This document shows positions 59,306 to 64,000 of a stretch of DNA of 64,000 bases, piece after piece. The notes beneath the pieces are model-generated. The model was not told where the DNA came from and made no database searches. It saw only the letters and a program-made list of their open reading frames with translations. Numbering within the stretch: the first letter of the stretch is position 1; each line of letters opens with the position of its first letter. Source of the DNA: Collinsella aerofaciens (GTDB taxonomy: Bacteria > Actinomycetota > Coriobacteriia > Coriobacteriales > Coriobacteriaceae); NCBI GenBank assembly GCA_008680965.1, contig NAKE01000001.1:2232001-2296000 (forward strand). The letters are read 5' to 3'. Both the position numbers and the translations under genes were made by a program.

Positions 59306-60619
59306 CTACAGGCGCTCGCGAACCGCCTCGACGACGTTGGCCAGATCGGCAAGGACCTCTTCATGGCTCTCCATGTCGCGCACCTTGACCTTGCCGGCGG
59401 CAAGCTCGTCGCCACCCAGGACCAAAATGAGCTTGGCGCCAACCTTGTCGGCCTGCTTAAACTGAGCTTTGAGCGAACGACCCTGGTAGTCGGCCTCGGT
59501 CACGATGCCAGCGGCGCGAAGCTCCTGCGTGATGGCAAAGACGTTCTGGCGCAGCTCCTTGCCGGCGTTGGCGACGTAGACGCACGGGGCCTCCTCGGCA
59601 CCCAAGTCGTTACCAAAGGCCTGCAGGGCCAGCAGGGCGCGCTCAAAACCGACAGCGAAGCCGACGCCCGCCGTGGGCTTGCCACCCTCGAGCTCGACCA
59701 GACCGTCATAGCGACCGCCGCCACCAATGGAGCCGACACCGGCGCCGGGAGCCTCGACCTCAAAGACGGTACGGGTGTAGTAGTCCAGACCACGCACCAG
59801 TGTGGGATCCTCGACATACTCGATACCGGCGGCATCCAGATAGCGCTTGACCTGCTCGTAGTGCTCGCGGCACTCGTCGCACAGGTTGTCGCCCATCAGC
59901 GGCGCGTCGGCCATGATCTCGCGGCAGTGGTCGTTCTTGCAGTCGAAGGCACGCAGCGGGTTGAGCTCGGCGCGCTCGCGGCACTCGTCACACATCTCGT
60001 CAGCGTGATCGAGGATAAACTGCTTGACCTGCTCGCGGTAAGCCGGACGGCACTGAGCGTCGCCCATCGAGTTAATGAGCAGACGGAGCTTGGAAAGATC
60101 GAAGCCCAGGCGCTTGTAAAACTCCATGAGCATGATGATGCACTCGGCGTCTGCCGCCGGATCGGGAGCGCCGAGCCACTCGATACCCACCTGGTGGAAC
60201 TGACGCAGGCGGCCCTTCTGGGGACGCTCGCCGCGGAACATGGCCTCGGCGTAGTAAGCCTTAAACGGCGTGGAGCCCTGGGGCACCAGGTTGTTCTCCA
60301 CGGCTGCGCGCACCACACCGGCCGTGCCCTCGGGACGAAGCGCCAGGCGCTGCTTGGGCTTGAGTTTTGTGTCGGTGCCCTCGGTAAAGACGCGCTCCAG
60401 GTTGGCGCCGCTAAAGACGCGGAACATCTCCTTGCGCACGACGTCGGTCGACTGGCCGATGCCGTGGACAAAGACGTCCACCTGCTCGATCGCGGGCGTC
60501 TCGATGGGTTTAAAACCAAACGGCTCGAACACGCCGGCAGCGATCTGCTGCATCTTTTGCCAAGCGCGCATCTCGGCGCCGATAAGGTCGCGGGTTCCCT
60601 CCGCCTTCTGTGCCTGCAT
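59306..60619 (-). CDS. hisS: Histidine-tRNA ligase
   Basis: 437 residues, class-II HisRS with motif 2 (RPEGTAGVVRA), the His-specific motifs (the PTLVRGLDYYTRTVFE stretch) and a C-terminal anticodon domain. A Cys cluster (CDECRERAEL, CKNDHC) is seen in the insertion. The start is ATG 60619; a TTG two codons earlier is possible. Single gene. Confidence 0.97.
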   Translation of the reverse strand: MQAQKAEGTRDLIGAEMRAWQKMQQIAAGVFEPFGFKPIETPAIEQVDVFVHGIGQSTDVVRKEMFRVFSGANLERVFTEGTDTKLKPKQRLALRPEGTAGVVRAAVENNLVPQGSTPFKAYYAEAMFRGERPQKGRLRQFHQVGIEWLGAPDPAADAECIIMLMEFYKRLGFDLSKLRLLINSMGDAQCRPAYREQVKQFILDHADEMCDECRERAELNPLRAFDCKNDHCREIMADAPLMGDNLCDECREHYEQVKRYLDAAGIEYVEDPTLVRGLDYYTRTVFEVEAPGAGVGSIGGGGRYDGLVELEGGKPTAGVGFAVGFERALLALQAFGNDLGAEEAPCVYVANAGKELRQNVFAITQELRAAGIVTEADYQGRSLKAQFKQADKVGAKLILVLGGDELAAGKVKVRDMESHEEVLADLANVVEAVRERL

Positions 60620-60676
60620 GGGCAAACACCTTTCTTTTGTATCGCGTCATAGGTAGTGGACATTATACGGCACAAA

Positions 60677-60752
60677 CACAAACAGCGGCGGCGCGTCTGA
60701 CCGAACGAGGGTATGGGGACTCGTTCGGCCAGACACGCCGCCGCGGTTTGTG
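60677..60752. repeat. Large hairpin 1 of three
   Basis: CACAAAC ... GCGGCGGCG ... CCGAACGAG pairs with CTCGTTCGG ... CGCCGCCGC ... GTTTGTG, with a few mismatches, around a loop GGTATGGGGA. Confidence 0.75.
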
Positions 60753-60814
60753 ATCCCTTTTCCTCCGTCCCCTTCGGATTACGTGATCCCTTGGGGACGG
60801 AGGAAAAGAGATCA
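60751..60814. repeat. Large hairpin 2 of three, CCGTCCCC core (copy F2)
   Basis: 22-bp arms 60751-60772 and 60793-60814 with one mismatch: TGATCCCTTTTCCTCC, then GTCCCC, and its complement. It shares core and ends with the small copy at 16968. Confidence 0.8.
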
Positions 60815-60823
60815 TTTCGTAGA

Positions 60824-60889
60824 CCCGTGGCTGCCCTGGAAACCGAATGACAGTACGAGCATCCATTCGGCTTCCAGGGCAGCCACGGG
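60824..60889. repeat. Large hairpin 3 of three
   Basis: Perfect 18-bp arms CCCGTGGCTGCCCTGGAA / TTCCAGGGCAGCCACGGG, then a 7-bp CCGAATG / CATTCGG stem. It ends 33 bp 3' of the MFS stop. Confidence 0.8.
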
Positions 60890-60922
60890 CAGAACAGGCA
60901 AACAGGAATAGGCGGCGACCCG

Positions 60923-62227
60923 CTACTCCCCCGCCACGCTTGCGCGCAGCTTGGCGGCGATGGGCTCGGATGCCAGCAGGAACACGAGCATGACCACGGA
61001 GCACGCCAGGCACACAATCCAGGTGCTCGCAAAGGAGCCCGTGGCATCGAACAGCACGCCCGAGACAATGGCGCCCACGGTGCCGCCGACCATCTCGAGC
61101 GAGGTAATGGTGCCCGTGACCTTACCCAGGTCGGCCATGCCAAACTGCTTGGACGCGGCGATGGTAGGCGTGATGGTGCCCATGCACGTTCCAACACCAA
61201 AGCTCACAGCGGCGACAATAGGACCGAGGTCCGTCGTCGGGAAACACAGCGCCACGCAGGCGATAATGCACGCAACGGAGCCAAGGATATTGCCAAAGCG
61301 CAGGCCAAAGCGGTCATAGATCGCACCGAGCGAAATCTTGGCAATAACGACGGTGACCATGTAGGCCGAAAGTACGGTACCCGCCCACATGGGATCGTGG
61401 CCGCCCGTGACAATCTTGGCACCGTTGACGGTAACACTCGTCATGTTGGTAACCTGGTTGGGCAGGATGGCGCCATTGACCAAGCCCATAAAGAGGAAGG
61501 CGACGACAAGCAGCCAAAATGCCGGGCTCTTCTTGATACGAGACCAGCCGACGCTAACCTCGGGGGCTGCCTTCTCGTTCTTATCACCCGTGGCAGAAGC
61601 AGACGGGTCGCCTGGATTCTCGCCGAGCGGCTTAAGACCGATCTCGGAAGGCTTGGTGCGGAAGGAATAGGCCGTGATGGGCAGCGCCGCCACCATGCAG
61701 ATAGCCGCGAGCACCAGGAAGGCGGAACGCCAGCCAACGCTCACGATGAGCGAGCTCACGATGGGAGACAGAATAGCGCCGCCAAAGCCCGAGCCCGAAA
61801 GTGCGATGGAGATGGCAAGGCCTCGCTTGGCCGTAAACCAGTTGGCGGTCACTAGGCTGATGAGCAGGCGGGTCGAGGCGACGGCAAAGCAGCCCGAGAC
61901 GGCAAAGAGCACGTAGACCTGCCACAGCTCACCGACAAAGCTCATGCCGGCAAGAACGGCAGAGGTGGCGATTACAGTGAGGGAGCCCAAAACGCGGCCG
62001 CTTACTTTATCGGCGACATGGCCAATGACAAGCGAGCCGATAACGCTCACCACGGTGGAGATAGCGTTGGAGATGTTGTACTGCGCAAGCGTGATGCCCA
62101 GGTCGCTTACGATGAGCGGCTGAAACAGGCTCATGCAGTTAACGAAAATCGTGTAGCACGTGGCCATGATCACAAAGCCGGAGGCCACCACGAGCCAGCC
62201 GGGGAAAAATTTACGTTGCTGGGACAT
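60923..62227 (-). CDS. MFS carrier, OFA (oxalate-formate antiporter) type
   Basis: 434 residues, twelve membrane helices. N-terminal FFPGWLVVASGFVIMATCYT and the first-loop GHVADKVSGRVLGS are typical of the monocarboxylate/OFA group, which takes up or exchanges small organic acids. A hydrophilic loop sits between helices 6 and 7. The start is ATG 62227 after AAAGGAAC. It is 40 bp behind the M20 amidohydrolase in the same direction, so the two may form an uptake and hydrolysis unit. Confidence 0.85.
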   Translation of the reverse strand: MSQQRKFFPGWLVVASGFVIMATCYTIFVNCMSLFQPLIVSDLGITLAQYNISNAISTVVSVIGSLVIGHVADKVSGRVLGSLTVIATSAVLAGMSFVGELWQVYVLFAVSGCFAVASTRLLISLVTANWFTAKRGLAISIALSGSGFGGAILSPIVSSLIVSVGWRSAFLVLAAICMVAALPITAYSFRTKPSEIGLKPLGENPGDPSASATGDKNEKAAPEVSVGWSRIKKSPAFWLLVVAFLFMGLVNGAILPNQVTNMTSVTVNGAKIVTGGHDPMWAGTVLSAYMVTVVIAKISLGAIYDRFGLRFGNILGSVACIIACVALCFPTTDLGPIVAAVSFGVGTCMGTITPTIAASKQFGMADLGKVTGTITSLEMVGGTVGAIVSGVLFDATGSFASTWIVCLACSVVMLVFLLASEPIAAKLRASVAGE

Positions 62228-62267
62228 ACTGTTCCTTTTTTAAACAAACGAGTAGCAAGATTGGGTG

Positions 62268-63563
62268 CTACCGATGATCGGCGATGTAGCCCAAAGCGAC
62301 GGCGGCATAAGCCGCGGCGCCGAGAGGAAGCTCGGCATCGTTAAAGCGCGCCTTGGGATGATGCTGGGCAAAATGCTCGTCCGTATCGGTCACGGCCGCG
62401 CCCACCGTAAAGTACGCACTTGGGATCTCGCTCGAGATAAGCGCGAAGTCCTCGCTCGCCATGGCGTGGAATAGCGGCAGGAAGGCAGCCTTGGACAGCA
62501 CCGCGCCCACGTAGCCAAGCGAGGCCTGGGTCATATCGCTGTCGAGCACGAGCGGCGGAACGTCCGAAAGCGTCTCGATGGTTGCCGGCGTACGATATGT
62601 TGCGGCAACGCCGTTGACGACCTCCGCGATGCGGGTCTTAAGGTGAGCCATGAGCTCGACATCGAAGCCGCGCAGCGTTCCCTCGAGCACACAGGTGTCA
62701 GGGATGACGTTGGCCGCCAAGCCGCCAGCGAACTTACCAACGGTAAGTGCGACTTCCTTGGCCGCTGGCACCTCGCGGGAGATAAGCTCCTGGAGCGCCA
62801 GGTGCACATGGACGCCGGCCGTGATGGGGTCGATGCAGATCTCGGGGCTGGAACCGTGGCCACCCTTGCCCTGCAGCGTGATGCGGAAACCGTACACGCC
62901 CGAGAGCGCCGGACTCCCATAGAGCACCAGGCCAAGCGGCGACTGGCTATTGACATGCATGGCAAAGGCGGCCTGGGGACGCGGGTTCTGCAGCAGACCG
63001 TCGGCGATGGCGGCGCGGGCACCCTCAAAGGTTTCCTCGCCCGGCTGGAACAGCAACTTAACTGTGGCGTTAGCGTCGACAAGCTCGGACTCGCGGGCCT
63101 TGAGCAAACGGGTCGCGCCGAGCAGCGCCGTCGCATGCATATCGTGGCCACAAGCGTGCATGCAGCCGTTGGTGGAAGCGAAAGGCTCGCCCGATTCCTC
63201 GACAACGGGCAGGGCATCCATGTCGCCGCGAAGCATGATGACCGTACCGGCCTGTTCGTCCGTGCAGACGCCATTGCCCTGGGCCGCGGCGGCACCGGCG
63301 CCGACAAGGCCCACAACACAGGAACCATCGACGAGCGTGGCAAATGGGATTTCCATCTCGGTCAGGCGCGCTTGAATATACGCAGAGGTCTGCGGGAGGC
63401 TATTACCCAGCTCGGGCATCTGGTGTAAATCGTGTCGCCACACAGCGAGCTCGTCTGCAAAAGCCTGAGCTTCTGCAACGAGACCGTCACCGATAGCGGC
63501 CTGCGCCGCTGCGGTGGCCTTGGGCGCTGATTGCGGTTGAAGATCGGACAGAGCTGGTGCCAT
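62268..63563 (-). CDS. M20-family amidohydrolase (HipO/IAA-amide type)
   Basis: 431 residues. Metal-site motifs HACGHDMHAT, FQPGEE, and a late MASEDF give the M20D pattern of aminoacylase/hippurate hydrolases, which cleave N-acyl amino acids. VPAAKEVALTVGKFAGG belongs to the lid domain. The start is ATG 63563 after TGGAGGG. The substrate is unknown; the downstream MFS carrier suggests use of an imported conjugate. Confidence 0.9.
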   Translation of the reverse strand: MAPALSDLQPQSAPKATAAAQAAIGDGLVAEAQAFADELAVWRHDLHQMPELGNSLPQTSAYIQARLTEMEIPFATLVDGSCVVGLVGAGAAAAQGNGVCTDEQAGTVIMLRGDMDALPVVEESGEPFASTNGCMHACGHDMHATALLGATRLLKARESELVDANATVKLLFQPGEETFEGARAAIADGLLQNPRPQAAFAMHVNSQSPLGLVLYGSPALSGVYGFRITLQGKGGHGSSPEICIDPITAGVHVHLALQELISREVPAAKEVALTVGKFAGGLAANVIPDTCVLEGTLRGFDVELMAHLKTRIAEVVNGVAATYRTPATIETLSDVPPLVLDSDMTQASLGYVGAVLSKAAFLPLFHAMASEDFALISSEIPSAYFTVGAAVTDTDEHFAQHHPKARFNDAELPLGAAAYAAVALGYIADHR

Positions 63564-63679
63564 AAATGCCCTCCAGTAACGTTTTTGCAGCAAGCACTTT
63601 GATAGCGTAAAGTGCAAGGTACAACTTTAAGGGCGACGCATAAAAAATGCCGCCCCGAGAGGGCGGCGCAACAAGTTGT

Positions 63680-64000
63680 TTACAATTGCGGGCGCGGCTT
63701 TTTGCGCAAAAAATCGAAGTGAGTCTCGCTCAAGATAATCGACAGGAAGATAAGCACGAAGCCGGCGAGCAGGCGCGAGGTGAGCGCCTCCCCCATCAGC
63801 AGCACCGAAAACAACACGCCCGAAGGCGACTCCATCGAAAGAAGCAGTGAGCCCGTCGAGGCGGGGACATGCGCCAAACCGACGTTTTGGACGAGCAGCG
63901 CCACGCATGTGCAGCCCACCGAGAGGAAAACAGCCACACCGATAAACTCCGGCGTCCATGCAGAGAGGGGCGCCTGAGTCTCGAATAGCAGCGACGTGAT
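63680..64000 (-). CDS. EamA/DMT-superfamily transporter, C-terminal part
   Basis: The last 106 codons before the stop, open to the window edge. Three hydrophobic helices with SLLLSMESPSGVLFSVLLMGE, the end of an EamA domain, and a basic C-terminus (RKKPRPQL). Such proteins export or import amino acids and metabolites. The N-terminal part lies outside the window. Confidence 0.8.
   Translation of the reverse strand: MTSLLFETQAPLSAWTPEFIGVAVFLSVGCTCVALLVQNVGLAHVPASTGSLLLSMESPSGVLFSVLLMGEALTSRLLAGFVLIFLSIILSETHFDFLRKKPRPQL

Overview
The window is high-GC Gram-positive DNA. Gene content and style (heterodimeric ABC exporter, complete kdp locus, Ni-dependent lactate racemase genes, hexuronate operon, old-yellow-enzyme reductase, orphan OmpR-type regulator behind glnA) suggest an anaerobic gut member of the Coriobacteriia, most likely Collinsella; this is inference from content, as there is no rRNA or other marker here. 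I saw no rRNA, tRNA, CRISPR array, prophage or intact insertion sequence. About 49 genes or gene parts are supported.

Layout. 1-1.4 kb: 5' part of a large beta-helix surface protein whose frame is broken by a G8 tract (probable phase-variation switch). 1.9-8.1 kb: HAD phosphatase, MFS exporter, molybdopterin genes (a MoaC-MobB fusion, MoaA) and a DUF559-like nuclease gene. 8.3-14.5 kb: ABC exporter pair, then a MATE pump with its MerR regulator. 14.6-25.5 kb: ligA, HtrA protease, glnA with a GlnR-like regulator and a GlnR-type box, a HepT/MNT toxin-antitoxin pair with a DinJ-like fusion, LacI and GntR regulators, and an AlbA_2/Schlafen-type protein. 25.8-28.1 kb: a regulator remnant and an FAD/FMN/Fe-S enoate reductase. 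28.3-36.6 kb: kdpFABC and the divergent kdpDE. 36.7-44.2 kb: a GltD-like oxidoreductase, the uxaC-uxaB-uxaA operon and its LacI regulator with two perfect operators. 44.4-47.7 kb: feoA-feoA-feoB plus a Cys-rich partner. 47.9-51 kb: HPr-like protein, aspS, serB. 51-55.7 kb: lactate racemase locus (larB, a short larC, tetR, and convergent larD and larA). 56.2-64 kb: ppc, hisS, an MFS carrier, an M20 amidohydrolase and the end of an EamA transporter.

How it fits together: most genes are metabolic or transport units with local regulators (MerR-MATE, LacI-uxa, TetR-lar, GlnR-glnA, KdpDE-kdpFABC, a DtxR-type site at feo). The most unusual structure lies between genes. Many intergenic gaps hold large palindromes of several families: 59-bp elements with 16-bp perfect ends; 'CCTGTCCC'-core hairpins whose arms differ from copy to copy yet stay complementary; a G-U-tolerant hairpin family; and two nested triple palindromes of about 120-127 bp near the lar genes. 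Nearly all sit just 3' of a stop codon. These, together with the G8 switch, are the best candidates for undescribed biology here.
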